Shown here piece by piece: positions 23,983 to 33,063 of a stretch of 56,220 nucleotides of DNA. The notes beneath the pieces are model-generated. The model searched no databases and was not told the origin of the DNA. It saw only the letters and a list, made by a program, of their open reading frames with translations. The first letter of the stretch is position 1. Each line of letters opens with the position of its first letter. The stretch is from an uncultured Bacilli bacterium (lineage in GTDB: Bacteria > Bacillota_I > Bacilli_A > RF39 > UBA660). The translations under genes and the position numbers were made by a program. Where the stretch lies: assembly GCA_934167695.1 (NCBI GenBank), contig CAKPLP010000008.1, forward strand, positions 1-56,220, given 5' to 3'.

Positions 23983-25251
23983 CTACCTTCTACTATATCC
24001 TTTTTTATAATTTCTGGCAAGTAAACTACCTTCTAATTGTCTATACGTTTCAAGAGCAACTCCTACGACAATAAGTAATCCAGTACCTCCAATCGAAACA
24101 CTAGTTGGTAAATCTGTTATGTTAGAAAATATTATTGGAAGACCAGCTATTATAACTAGGAATGTTGCACCTAATACAGTTATTCTAGATAATACTTTAC
24201 TTAAATAAAATTCTGTATCCTTACCGGGTCTTATTCCTGGTATGTAACCACCATTTTCTTGTAAGTTTTTAGAAAATTCATCTGGTCGCATTTGGATAAA
24301 AGTATAGAAATAAGAAAATAGAAATATAAATAATACATATATTGCAAATCCTACTGGAGTTGAATAATTTAAATATTTTTGAACAAATAATGTAAATCCT
24401 TCTTTATTAATAACACTAGCAATTATACTAGGTATACTTAATAAACTTGATGCAAAAATTACAGGTATTACATTGGCCGTATTAATTTTTATTGGCATGT
24501 AAGATGTGTTTTTTGCATAAGAGTTACTTGATTTATTTGCATATTGAATTGGTACTCTTCTTTCTGACTCTTGTACAAAGATAACTCCAACTAATATAGC
24601 AAGATATACTATAACAAATAGTAAAAATTTAACTATTCCAAATGTTGTCTGTTGAGCTGTTCCAAATGTTACTAAACTTTGAAAAGCTGTAACAAACATT
24701 TCTGGTAGGGTTGCTATAATACCAGCCATAATAATTAGACTCATACCATTACCAATACCCTTTTCACTAATTTGGTCACCTAACCATAATAGGAATGATG
24801 TACCTGCAGTTAATACTGTTGCTATATATAAGTATTCAAAAGCATTTCCTGTTTTACCATAGAAAGCAAATGCAAATGCATATCCTTCGATAAAAGCAAA
24901 TGCTATACCCATATATCTTGTTATTCTATTTAGTTTTTGTCTTCCTGTATGTCCTTGCTTAGCAAGTTCAGAAAAGTATGGAACTATATCCATCTCCAGT
25001 AATTGCATAATAATTGAAGCAGTAATGTAAGGCATAACCCCTAAAGCAAATATTGAAAATTTCTTAAAAGCTCCTCCACCCATTGAGTTTAGTAATTCTA
25101 GGAATCCTAAGTTACTTGTAACATTATCTGTTCCGGGAACTCTTATTGAACAACCTAAAATAAATATAGCAAGGATTGTCATAGTAAAATATATTCTATT
25201 TCTCAAATCCTTATTGGTTGGAGTAAATAATTGCTTCATGGTCTTGAACAT
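23983..25251 (-). CDS. secY: Preprotein translocase subunit SecY
   Basis: 422-residue channel protein of the Sec translocon with about ten transmembrane helices. Conserved blocks include GVMPYITASIIMQLLE at the end of helix 2, PIQYANKS in the fourth cytosolic loop region and NLQENGGYIPGIRPGKDTE in the large cytosolic loop. Full length. Overlaps nothing but starts one base after rplO. Confidence 0.97.
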   Translation of the reverse strand: MFKTMKQLFTPTNKDLRNRIYFTMTILAIFILGCSIRVPGTDNVTSNLGFLELLNSMGGGAFKKFSIFALGVMPYITASIIMQLLEMDIVPYFSELAKQGHTGRQKLNRITRYMGIAFAFIEGYAFAFAFYGKTGNAFEYLYIATVLTAGTSFLLWLGDQISEKGIGNGMSLIIMAGIIATLPEMFVTAFQSLVTFGTAQQTTFGIVKFLLFVIVYLAILVGVIFVQESERRVPIQYANKSSNSYAKNTSYMPIKINTANVIPVIFASSLLSIPSIIASVINKEGFTLFVQKYLNYSTPVGFAIYVLFIFLFSYFYTFIQMRPDEFSKNLQENGGYIPGIRPGKDTEFYLSKVLSRITVLGATFLVIIAGLPIIFSNITDLPTSVSIGGTGLLIVVGVALETYRQLEGSLLARNYKKGYSRR

Positions 25252-25252
25252 A

Positions 25253-25696
25253 CTAGATCACCTCAGCTTTACTTCCTGATTCATTTATCTTTTCTAAAGC
25301 AGTTTTTGAAAATTTACTAGCTTGTACTGTAATTTTCTTTTCTAATGTTCCATTACCTAATACTTTAATACCAGATAATTGATTTTTAATTATGCCTGTT
25401 TCTCTAAGTAGTGCAGGTGTTACAACTGTACCATCTTCAAAACGATTTAAATCGCTAAGATTGATTACTGCATACTCAGTTTTAAACATTGCATTTTTAA
25501 ATCCTCTTTTTGGGATACGACGATATAAAGGTAATTGTCCACCTTCGAATACTGGACTAACTCCTCCACCACTACGAGCGTTTTGACCTTTTTCACCGCG
25601 TCCACATGTTTTTCCTAATCCACTACCAGAGCCACGACCAACGCGTTTTTTAGAATGAGTAGCTCCGATATTTTTTTCTAATTCATGTAATTTCAT
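25253..25696 (-). CDS. rplO: 50S ribosomal protein L15
   Basis: 147-residue L15 with the glycine-rich N-terminus GRGSGSGLGKTCGRGEKGQ and GGQLPLYRRIPKRGF. The start codon overlaps the rpsE stop by one base, so no rpmD (L30) is encoded between them, although it usually stands there. Confidence 0.98.
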   Translation of the reverse strand: MKLHELEKNIGATHSKKRVGRGSGSGLGKTCGRGEKGQNARSGGGVSPVFEGGQLPLYRRIPKRGFKNAMFKTEYAVINLSDLNRFEDGTVVTPALLRETGIIKNQLSGIKVLGNGTLEKKITVQASKFSKTALEKINESGSKAEVI

Positions 25697-26205
25697 TATC
25701 CTAATATCTCCTCTACTGTTTTTCCGCGAAGTTTTGCAACTTGTTCTGGTGTTCTAATTGATTTTAGTGCATTAATAGCAGCTTGTGCCATATTTAATTT
25801 TGTTCTTGCACCTAATGATTTTGATACGATATCACGTATACCTGCTAACTCAAGAACAGCACGAACTGATCCACCTGCAATAATACCAGTACCAGCTGGA
25901 GCAGGTTTCATCATAACTCTAGCAGCACCAGATACGCCGATTGCTTCATGAGCTATAGTACGTCCATCCATTAGAGGTATTGTTATTATATTTTTATTTG
26001 CAGCTTGAATAGCCTTTTTAATTGCGTCTGGTACTTCAGCAGCTTTGCCTATACCCAAACCAACTTTTCCATTTCTATCTCCAACAACAACTGTAGCAGA
26101 AAAACGACGTTGACGACCACCTTTGTTAACTTTAACAACGCTTTTTACGTCAATTACTAATTCTTCTAACTCTTTGTTTTTGGGTTCCATGTTTTTCTTT
26201 TGCAT
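25696..26205 (-). CDS. rpsE: 30S ribosomal protein S5
   Basis: 169-residue S5. The N-terminal double-stranded RNA-binding domain has VVKVNKGGRQRRFSATVVVGD, and GKVGLGIGKAAEVPDAIKKA plus the C-terminal GARTKLNMAQAAINAL are conserved. The first ATG has a GGAGGG ribosome site, so the MQKKNME start is retained. Confidence 0.98.
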   Translation of the reverse strand: MQKKNMEPKNKELEELVIDVKSVVKVNKGGRQRRFSATVVVGDRNGKVGLGIGKAAEVPDAIKKAIQAANKNIITIPLMDGRTIAHEAIGVSGAARVMMKPAPAGTGIIAGGSVRAVLELAGIRDIVSKSLGARTKLNMAQAAINALKSIRTPEQVAKLRGKTVEEILG

Positions 26206-26216
26206 AAATACCCTCC

Positions 26217-26579
26217 TTAGAACTCTAATCCGTTTTCACGTGCAGCATCAGCTAATGCTTTTACACGTCCATGATAAAGGTAACCACCTCTATCGAATAC
26301 TACTTTTGTAATATTAGCTTTTTTTGCTTTTTCAGCAATAGCTTTTCCAACTATTTTGGCTGCTTCTGTATTACTACCATTAGTAAGTTTTAAATCTTTA
26401 TCTAATGAGGAAGCAGATACTAAAGTAGTTTTAGTTTCATCATCAATAATTTGTGCATATATTCCAGTATTTGAACGGAATACAGATAATCTTGGTATTT
26501 CACTTGTACCGTTTATATTTCTACGAATACGACTATGACGTACAAGTCTCATACTATTGCGTGATTCTTTTTTTATCAT
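26217..26579 (-). CDS. rplR: 50S ribosomal protein L18
   Basis: 120-residue L18, the 5S rRNA-binding protein, with RLSVFRSNTGIYAQIIDDE and the C-terminal FDRGGYLYHGRVKALADAA. Normal length and position between rplF and rpsE. Confidence 0.98.
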   Translation of the reverse strand: MIKKESRNSMRLVRHSRIRRNINGTSEIPRLSVFRSNTGIYAQIIDDETKTTLVSASSLDKDLKLTNGSNTEAAKIVGKAIAEKAKKANITKVVFDRGGYLYHGRVKALADAARENGLEF

Positions 26580-26598
26580 AACTTATTTCTCCTTCCTA

Positions 26599-27132
26599 CT
26601 ATTTAGCAGCTTTCTTTCCTTCTTTACGACGAATATGTTCGTCTTTATAACGAATACCTTTTCCTTTATATGGTTCAGGCATTCTTACTTTTCTAACATT
26701 AGCAGCAAATTCTCCAACTTTTACTTTATTTATACCTTTAATACTAAGTTCTGTATTACTTGGAGATTCTACTGTTAAATCTGCTGGGATTTCCATTTCA
26801 ACTGGATGTGAATAACCAGCATTGATAACAAGCTTTTTACCTTGTACATTGAAACGATAACCTACACCAACGATTTCTAAATCTTTTTGGAAGCCTTCAG
26901 TTACACCTTTAATCATGTTCATAATTAAAGCATTCATAGTACCATGACTAGCTTTATATGCTTCGCTTTCACGTTCTAAAGTAATTTTATTATCAGCTTG
27001 TTTCATTGTAATACCTTTTAATAACTTTTCTTCTAATGTTCCTTTTGCACCAGTTACGATAACTTTACCATTTTCCTCTTTTACTGTTACGTTTTCAGGA
27101 ACGTTAATTATACGATTTCCAATACGGCTCAT
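26599..27132 (-). CDS. rplF: 50S ribosomal protein L6
   Basis: 177-residue L6 starting MSRIGNRIINVPENVTV and ending with the rRNA-binding PEPYKGKGIRYKDE block. Two duplicated halves, as usual. Full length. Confidence 0.98.
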   Translation of the reverse strand: MSRIGNRIINVPENVTVKEENGKVIVTGAKGTLEEKLLKGITMKQADNKITLERESEAYKASHGTMNALIMNMIKGVTEGFQKDLEIVGVGYRFNVQGKKLVINAGYSHPVEMEIPADLTVESPSNTELSIKGINKVKVGEFAANVRKVRMPEPYKGKGIRYKDEHIRRKEGKKAAK

Positions 27133-27158
27133 CTTGACACCTCCTTATATTTTATTTA

Positions 27159-27548
27159 TTACCAAATATAAGCTAGAACTTCTCCACCTATATTTTGTTT
27201 ACGAGCTTCTTTATCTGTCATAATTCCACAAGAAGTTGAAAGGATTGCAATTCCTAATCCATTCAAAACCTTAGGGATTTCATCATTTTTAGCATAAACA
27301 CGAAGTCCTGGTTTGGAAATTCTCTTTAATCCAGTTATAACTCTTTCTTTATTTTCAGCGTATTTAAGTGTTAATGTAAGAGTTCTACCTTCTACTTTAT
27401 ATTCTTTTATAAATCCTTCTTCTTTTAAGATTCTAGCGATTTCAACCTTAATTTTAGAAGTTGGGATTTCAACAGTTTCATAACGCATTTGATTAGCATT
27501 ACGAATACGTGTTAACATATCTGCAATTGTATCTGTTACTACTGCCAT
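27159..27548 (-). CDS. rpsH: 30S ribosomal protein S8
   Basis: 129-residue S8 beginning with DTIADMLTRIRNA and ending with the rRNA-binding LSTSCGIMTDKEAR and GEVLAYIW. Normal length. Confidence 0.98.
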   Translation of the reverse strand: MAVVTDTIADMLTRIRNANQMRYETVEIPTSKIKVEIARILKEEGFIKEYKVEGRTLTLTLKYAENKERVITGLKRISKPGLRVYAKNDEIPKVLNGLGIAILSTSCGIMTDKEARKQNIGGEVLAYIW

Positions 27549-27567
27549 AATTAATCCTCCTTTCCAA

Positions 27568-27753
27568 TTACCAGCTTGATTTTTTTACACCTGGTATTTG
27601 TCCTTTATAAGCTAATTCACGAAAACATATACGACATATTCCGAATTTACTCATTACTGCATGTGGTCTACCACAACGAGAGCAACGTGTATATTCACGA
27701 ACTTTGTATTTTGGCTTTCTACTAGCTTTTACAATCATACTTTTTTTTGCCAT
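27568..27753 (-). CDS. rpsN: 30S ribosomal protein S14, zinc-ribbon type
   Basis: 61-residue type Z S14. Four cysteines in CSRC and CRIC form the zinc ribbon, and the C-terminus KGQIPGVKKSSW is standard. The zinc form fits the zinc-binding L36 in the same cluster and the ZIP metal importer nearby. Confidence 0.97.
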   Translation of the reverse strand: MAKKSMIVKASRKPKYKVREYTRCSRCGRPHAVMSKFGICRICFRELAYKGQIPGVKKSSW

Positions 27754-27767
27754 GTTTCACCCTCCAA

Positions 27768-28307
27768 TTACTTTCTAAAAGGAATTCCTAATTCATTTAA
27801 TAAATCATAAGCTTCTTCATTACTCTTTGCTGTTGTTACAAAAACTATGTCCATACCGCGTACTTTAACGATTTCATCAAAGTTAATTTCTGGAAATATA
27901 AGTTGTTCTTTAATACCCATAGTATAATTTCCACGACCATCAAATGCCTTTGGACTTACACCACGGAAATCTCTTACTACTGGAAGTGAAATAGAAATTA
28001 ATTTATCCATAAAATTATACATATTTTCACCACGTAGTGTTACTTTACAACCAATAGATTGTCCTTCTCTTACTTTGAAACCAGCAATTGATTTTTTTGC
28101 TTTTGTAATAACTGGTTTTTGTCCTGTTATTAATGCTAAATCATTTACTGCTGCATCAAGTAATTTTGAATTTGATGTAGCATCTCCTACACCCATATTA
28201 ACAACTATTTTTTCTAGTTTTGGTACTTCCATTATTGATTTATAATTATATTTATTTTTTAAACTTGGAACAACTTCATTTAAGTATTTTTCTTTTAGGC
28301 GGTTCAT
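27768..28307 (-). CDS. rplE: 50S ribosomal protein L5
   Basis: 179-residue L5, which binds 5S rRNA and contacts P-site tRNA. Conserved blocks VVNMGVGDATSN, KPVITKAKKSIAGFKVREG and GRGNYTMGIKEQLIFPEI are intact. Normal length. Confidence 0.98.
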   Translation of the reverse strand: MNRLKEKYLNEVVPSLKNKYNYKSIMEVPKLEKIVVNMGVGDATSNSKLLDAAVNDLALITGQKPVITKAKKSIAGFKVREGQSIGCKVTLRGENMYNFMDKLISISLPVVRDFRGVSPKAFDGRGNYTMGIKEQLIFPEINFDEIVKVRGMDIVFVTTAKSNEEAYDLLNELGIPFRK

Positions 28308-28325
28308 ATTTTACCCTCCTTCCAA

Positions 28326-28634
28326 TTAATCAAGCTCTTCGTTTGATTTTTTTGTTATTCTAATATTTTTACCTTTTTTATTAGTTGTATGTCCTATTCT
28401 AGTTCTTTTATTAGTCTTAGGATCTACAATCATAACATTTGAAGCATGTATTGGAGCTTCAATTTCAAGAATTCCACCAGTAGAAGTTCCAGTTGCTCTT
28501 TGATGTTTTTTTACAATATTTACACCTTCAACAACTACTTTATTTTCTTTTCTTAATGTTTTGATTATTTTTCCAACTTTACCTTTATTAGAACCAGCGA
28601 TAACTACAACTTTGTCTCCTACTTTAAAGTTCAT
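28326..28634 (-). CDS. rplX: 50S ribosomal protein L24
   Basis: 102-residue L24 with the KOW motif KVGDKVVVIAGSNKGKVGKI at 4-23 and the conserved IEAPIHASNVMIVDP. An assembly initiator of the large subunit. Confidence 0.98.
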   Translation of the reverse strand: MNFKVGDKVVVIAGSNKGKVGKIIKTLRKENKVVVEGVNIVKKHQRATGTSTGGILEIEAPIHASNVMIVDPKTNKRTRIGHTTNKKGKNIRITKKSNEELD

Positions 28635-28646
28635 ATTATCCTCCTT

Positions 28647-29015
28647 CTATAGTACTTCTTTAGCTAAAGATACAATTTTCATATAATCTTTATCACGAAG
28701 TTCTCTGGCAACTGGTCCAAAAATACGAGTTCCTACTGGACTCTTGTCATCTTTAATAATGACACATGCGTTATCATCAAATTTAATGTAGCTTCCATCT
28801 TCACGACGTACACCTTGTTTAGATCTAACAATAACTGCTTTTACAACTTTTCCTGCTGGTACATTAGAGTTAGGAATTGCATTTTTTACAGTTCCAACAA
28901 CTACATCACCAATATTTCCAGTTTTGACTTTACTTCCTCCAAGTACACGAATTACTAATAATTCACGAGCTCCAGAGTTGTCTGCAACTTTCAATCTACT
29001 TTCTTGTTGTAACAT
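28647..29015 (-). CDS. rplN: 50S ribosomal protein L14
   Basis: 122-residue L14, MLQQESRLKVADNSGARELL at the start and GTRIFGPVARELRDKDYMKI near the end; normal length and position between rpsQ and rplX. Confidence 0.98.
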   Translation of the reverse strand: MLQQESRLKVADNSGARELLVIRVLGGSKVKTGNIGDVVVGTVKNAIPNSNVPAGKVVKAVIVRSKQGVRREDGSYIKFDDNACVIIKDDKSPVGTRIFGPVARELRDKDYMKIVSLAKEVL

Positions 29016-29037
29016 ATTATTTCCTCCTTCACTTTCG

Positions 29038-29298
29038 TTATATAATAACTGCTTCTTTTACTATTTCTTTTAAATAGAAATGTTTTGTTTTTGAAATTGG
29101 TTTTGTTGATACTATTCTTACAACATCTCCAACTTTAGCTTTATTTGTTTCATCATGTACTGCGTATTTTTTAGATTGTTTAACTCTTTTATGATATAAA
29201 GAATGAGTTTTGTAAGTTTCAACTAATACTGTAATTGTTTTGTTGTTTTTTGCGCTTACAACTTTTCCAACTAATTCCTTTTGTATAGCTTTTTCCAT
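29038..29298 (-). CDS. rpsQ: 30S ribosomal protein S17
   Basis: 86-residue S17 OB-fold protein with GKVVSAKNNKTITVLVE and the rRNA-binding RPISKTKHFYL-like block (here KPISKTKHFYL). The start lies next to the rpmC stop with an AGGAGG ribosome site. Confidence 0.98.
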   Translation of the reverse strand: MEKAIQKELVGKVVSAKNNKTITVLVETYKTHSLYHKRVKQSKKYAVHDETNKAKVGDVVRIVSTKPISKTKHFYLKEIVKEAVII

Positions 29299-29299
29299 A

Positions 29300-29518
29300 T
29301 TATGCCTCCTCCTTTATATTCTCACGTTCTTTAAGAACTGTTTTCATTCTAGCAACGGTGTGTCTAAGTTCTCTAATTCTTGAAGGTTTTTCAATGTTAC
29401 CAGTTGCTTGTTGGAAACGTAAGTTAAAAAGTTCTTCTTTTGTTTCTTTTAATTTTGTATTGATTTCATCAGTTGATAATTCTCTAATTTCTTTAACCTT
29501 CACTTTACTCACCACCAT
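29300..29518 (-). CDS. rpmC: 50S ribosomal protein L29
   Basis: 72-residue two-helix L29 with KEELFNLRFQQATGN and a closing RIRELRHTVARMKTVL. It overlaps the rplP stop by 14 bases and borders the peptide tunnel exit in the ribosome. Confidence 0.97.
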   Translation of the reverse strand: MVVSKVKVKEIRELSTDEINTKLKETKEELFNLRFQQATGNIEKPSRIRELRHTVARMKTVLKERENIKEEA

Positions 29519-29924
29519 TTTCTTTTTTTACAAATTTTGTTTTTATAGGTAATTTGTGACTTGCAAGTCTTAAGGCTTCACGTGCTACTTCTTCTGATAC
29601 TCCAGCAATTTCAAACATGATTTTGCCTTCTTTAACAACAGCAACCCATCCTTCTACATTACCTTTACCTTTACCTTGACGAGTACCGATTGGTTTCTTT
29701 GTCAAAGGCATATGTGGGAAAATATTAATCCATACTTTTCCACCACGTTTCATATAACGTGTCATAGCAATACGAGCAGCTTCAATTTGATTTGCAGTAA
29801 TCCAAGCTCCTTCTTTTGCTTGTAAACCATATTCTCCGAAACTTAAAGTAGTGTTTCCACGAGAATGTCCTTCGTGAGGTAATCTATGAACACGACGATA
29901 TTTAGTTCTTGATGGTATTAACAT
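29505..29924 (-). CDS. rplP: 50S ribosomal protein L16
   Basis: 139-residue L16 starting MLIPSRTKYRRVHRL with the conserved GEYGLQAKEGAWITANQIEA and the MPLTKKPIGTRQGKGKG segment near the peptidyl-transferase centre. Full length. Confidence 0.98.
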   Translation of the reverse strand: MLIPSRTKYRRVHRLPHEGHSRGNTTLSFGEYGLQAKEGAWITANQIEAARIAMTRYMKRGGKVWINIFPHMPLTKKPIGTRQGKGKGNVEGWVAVVKEGKIMFEIAGVSEEVAREALRLASHKLPIKTKFVKKENGGE

Positions 29925-29926
29925 AT

Positions 29927-30592
29927 TTATTTACCTCCCTCATGCTTTTTTGTATTTTTTTTACTAGGTAAAATTTCACCTTTATAAATCCATACTTTTA
30001 CACCAATTTTTCCAAATGTTGTATCTGCTTCTGCTGTTGCATAATCAACATCTGCTCTTAGTGTATGTAGTGGGATAGTTCCTTCTGTATATCCTTCACT
30101 ACGAGCCATATCAGCTCCTCCAAGTCTTCCTGAAACTTGAGTTTTAATTCCTTTAGCTCCTGCTTTCATTGCATTTCTAATTGCACGTTTTTGAGCCATA
30201 CGGAATGATGCTCTGTTAGTTATTTGATTTGCTATTGAATCAGCTACTAACTTAGCATTTAAATCAGCTTTCTTAATATCAACAATGGAAATTTGAATAT
30301 TTTCACCAGTTAAATTAGAAAGTTTTTTCTTTAATTTTTCTATTTCTTCTCCACCTTTTCCAATCATTACACCAGGTTTAGAAGTGTGAACTGTAACTTC
30401 ACATTTTTTTGTTGTTCTTTCAATTTCAACTTTCGCAATTCCAGCATTTTTTAAATTCTTTTCAAAATATTCACGAATTTTAATATCTTCTAATAAATTC
30501 TTTGAAAAGTCTTTTTTGTTAGCATACCATTTTGCTTCCCAGTCTTTATTAATGCCAAGTCTAAGTCCATTAGGATTAACTTTTTGTCCCAT
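29927..30592 (-). CDS. rpsC: 30S ribosomal protein S3
   Basis: 221-residue S3 with MGQKVNPNGLRLGINKDW at the start, the KH-domain loop VMIGKGGEEIEKL near residue 76, and C-terminal ARSEGYTEGTIPLHTLRAD. It lines the mRNA entry tunnel. Normal length. Confidence 0.98.
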   Translation of the reverse strand: MGQKVNPNGLRLGINKDWEAKWYANKKDFSKNLLEDIKIREYFEKNLKNAGIAKVEIERTTKKCEVTVHTSKPGVMIGKGGEEIEKLKKKLSNLTGENIQISIVDIKKADLNAKLVADSIANQITNRASFRMAQKRAIRNAMKAGAKGIKTQVSGRLGGADMARSEGYTEGTIPLHTLRADVDYATAEADTTFGKIGVKVWIYKGEILPSKKNTKKHEGGK

Positions 30593-30610
30593 AGCTTTTT
30601 CCTCCTATCA

Positions 30611-30943
30611 TTATTTTGTAGCCACTACTATAACAATGTGACTAGTTCTTCTGTCTTTATGTCCAATATGAGAACGAGAATCAAAGAAATGACGTTTCAT
30701 AACTGGACCAGCATCTACTCTTGCTTCTTTAACATATAGAGTTGTTACGTCAGCTCCATTATTGTTAACAGCATTAGCAATTGCAGAATCTAAAACTTTT
30801 TTAATAAGTCTTGCTGACTTTTTATTTATATTATTTAATATGGTTTGTGCTTCTGCCACATCCTTACCACGAATTAAATCGATTGTTATTCTTGTTTTAA
30901 TTGGTGATATACGAAGTGATTTAGCGATTGCTCTTGCTTCCAT
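30611..30943 (-). CDS. rplV: 50S ribosomal protein L22
   Basis: 110-residue L22 with IRGKDVAEAQTILNN and the tunnel-lining hairpin VKEARVDAGPVMKRHFFDSR. No insertion in the macrolide-sensitive loop is visible. Confidence 0.98.
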   Translation of the reverse strand: MEARAIAKSLRISPIKTRITIDLIRGKDVAEAQTILNNINKKSARLIKKVLDSAIANAVNNNGADVTTLYVKEARVDAGPVMKRHFFDSRSHIGHKDRRTSHIVIVVATK

Positions 30944-30966
30944 ATATTTCCCTCCTAGTCATTATT

Positions 30967-31236
30967 TTATTTTTTCTTGTCTTGTCCATGTCCACCAAAT
31001 TTACGTGTTAAAGCAAATTCACCTAATTTATGTCCAACCATATCTTCAGTTACATAAACGGGAATAAACTCTTTACCGTTGTGAACCGCAAATGTATGTC
31101 CTATAAAATCAGGATAAATAGTGGAACGGCGTGACCAAGTTTTAATGACTTCTTTTTTTCCTGTTTCATTTAACTTTTGAACTTTTGTTAGTAATCTTCC
31201 GAATACATAAGGTCCTTTTTTTAAACTTCTAGCCAT
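30967..31236 (-). CDS. rpsS: 30S ribosomal protein S19
   Basis: 89-residue S19, MARSLKKGPYVFGRLL at the start and GHKLGEFALTRKFGGHG at the end, normal length; contacts the A-site finger region of the ribosome head. Confidence 0.98.
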   Translation of the reverse strand: MARSLKKGPYVFGRLLTKVQKLNETGKKEVIKTWSRRSTIYPDFIGHTFAVHNGKEFIPVYVTEDMVGHKLGEFALTRKFGGHGQDKKK

Positions 31237-31253
31237 TTTTTAATCATCCTTTC

Positions 31254-32084
31254 CTATTTACTATTACGACGACGTACTATAAACTTATCAGATTGTTTCT
31301 TTTTACGTGTCTTATAACCAAGTGCAGGTTTACCCCAAGGTGTCATTGGTGCTTTGCGTCCTACTGGAGCACGTCCTTCACCACCACCATGTGGATGGTC
31401 ATTAGGGTTCATAACAGAACCACGAACTGTTGGGCGTATACCCATATGGCGTTTACGTCCTGCTTTTCCTATTTTTACAAGTGATGCGTCTTCATTACCA
31501 ACTTCACCAATTGTAGCCATACAAGTTCCTAAAACTTTTCTTTGTTCACCGCTTGATAGGCGAAGCATAACATAATTATTTTCACGTCCTAAAATTTGAG
31601 CTGATGAACCAGCACTACGAGCAAGCTCTCCACCTTTTCCTGGACGAAGTTCTATATTATGAACTAAAGTTCCTACTGGAATGTTTGCAAGTGGTAAAGC
31701 ATTACCAACTTTTATATCTGCATCTTTTCCAGCTGATATTTTACTTCCAACTTCTAAGCCTTTTGGAGCTAAAATATATCTTTTTTCTCCATCAGCATAA
31801 TTTATTAATGCAATATTTGCAGTTCTATTTGGATCATATTCAATACTTGAAACTGTACCAGGTACATCAAATTTATTTCTTTTAAAATCAATGATACGAT
31901 ATTTTCTTTTAACTCCTCCGCCTTGATGACGAACTGTTATTTTACCTTGATTGTTACGACCACTTTTTTTATTTAAAGTAATTGTTAAACTTTTCTCAGG
32001 ACTTTTTTTAGTTATTTCTTCATTGATTAAAGTACTCATTTTTCTACGACCTGGTGTAGTAGGTTTATAATTTCTTATTGCCAT
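31254..32084 (-). CDS. rplB: 50S ribosomal protein L2
   Basis: 276-residue L2 with the RNA-binding domain GRNNQGKITVRHQGGGVKR, the SH3-like middle, and MNPNDHPHGGGEGRAPVGRK near 225-245, which contains the conserved histidine near the peptidyl-transferase centre. Confidence 0.98.
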   Translation of the reverse strand: MAIRNYKPTTPGRRKMSTLINEEITKKSPEKSLTITLNKKSGRNNQGKITVRHQGGGVKRKYRIIDFKRNKFDVPGTVSSIEYDPNRTANIALINYADGEKRYILAPKGLEVGSKISAGKDADIKVGNALPLANIPVGTLVHNIELRPGKGGELARSAGSSAQILGRENNYVMLRLSSGEQRKVLGTCMATIGEVGNEDASLVKIGKAGRKRHMGIRPTVRGSVMNPNDHPHGGGEGRAPVGRKAPMTPWGKPALGYKTRKKKQSDKFIVRRRNSK

Positions 32085-32100
32085 TATTTAAATCTCCTTT

Positions 32101-32382
32101 CTAACCAAGTTCTATAGTTTGACCTTCAGCTAGTGTAACTATTGCTTTTTTTGAACGATTAGTTAAACCAGTATAACGTCCAACTCTTTTCTTTTTAGGT
32201 TTTTCATTAATTGTTGAAATTTTTACAACTTTTACATTGAATATTTTTTCAATCGCAAGTTTTATTTCAGTCTTATTTGCTTTTGGATCAACTTTAAAAG
32301 TATATTGTCCATTTTCTTTTGCAATTTGTGACTTTTCAGTAATAACTGGTGCTTTTATTATATCTAAATATTTAGTATCCAT
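32101..32382 (-). CDS. rplW: 50S ribosomal protein L23
   Basis: 93-residue L23 with KAPVITEKS near the N-terminus and YTFKVDPKANKTEIKLAIE. It forms the tunnel-exit docking site for trigger factor and SRP. Overlaps the rplD stop by one base. Confidence 0.98.
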   Translation of the reverse strand: MDTKYLDIIKAPVITEKSQIAKENGQYTFKVDPKANKTEIKLAIEKIFNVKVVKISTINEKPKKKRVGRYTGLTNRSKKAIVTLAEGQTIELG

Positions 32383-33008
32383 TATGCTAGCACCTCCTCA
32401 ATAGCATTTAATGCATCTTCAGTAATTAGAACCATGTTTGTTGCAACAAGATCTAATACATTTACTTCATCTGCAGCAATTAATACTACATTTTGAAGAT
32501 TTCTTGATGCTAATATTAAATTTTCTTCAAATTCTTTAACAATAATTAATACTTTTTTATCATTAAGTTTTAAAGTTTTTAATAACTCAACCATATCTTT
32601 AGTTTTTGGAGTAGACATTGTAATATTTTCTACAACTACTAATTCTTTATCATTAGCTTTTTCAGTTAAAGCTGTTTTTAATGCTAATTTTCTTTCTTTA
32701 CGGTTTTGTTTTTTACTATAATCTCTTGGTACTGGAGTTCCATAATTTCCTCCACCTACCCATTGAACAGCTCTAATTGAACCTTGACGAGCATGTCCTG
32801 TTCCTTTTTGTCTCCATGGTTTTCTTCCGCCACCACTAACTTCGGAACGATTCTTTGTTTTATGAGTTCCTTGTCTTAATGATGCTCTAGCTAAAATTAT
32901 GGCATCATATAAAACTTTATCATTTGGGGTAATATCAAATACATTTTCATTTAGTTTTAGTTCCTTAACTTTTTCACCTTTAAGGTTTAAAAGATCTACT
33001 TTTTTCAT
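32382..33008 (-). CDS. rplD: 50S ribosomal protein L4
   Basis: 208-residue L4 with the extended tunnel loop SEVSGGGRKPWRQKGTGHAR (about 57-76) and an Rossmann-like core. In some bacteria L4 represses its own S10 operon; the structured leader before rpsJ makes a similar control worth testing here. Confidence 0.98.
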   Translation of the reverse strand: MKKVDLLNLKGEKVKELKLNENVFDITPNDKVLYDAIILARASLRQGTHKTKNRSEVSGGGRKPWRQKGTGHARQGSIRAVQWVGGGNYGTPVPRDYSKKQNRKERKLALKTALTEKANDKELVVVENITMSTPKTKDMVELLKTLKLNDKKVLIIVKEFEENLILASRNLQNVVLIAADEVNVLDLVATNMVLITEDALNAIEEVLA

Positions 33009-33063
33009 ACCTTTTTTCCTCCTTTCATCACTAATTAAATACTTTTAAATATCTTTGTGATGA

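Noticed and set aside
30762..31885. Several plus-strand frames opposite rplV, rpsS and rplB
   Set aside because: All lie antisense to invariant ribosomal genes and have no ribosome site or recognisable domain.
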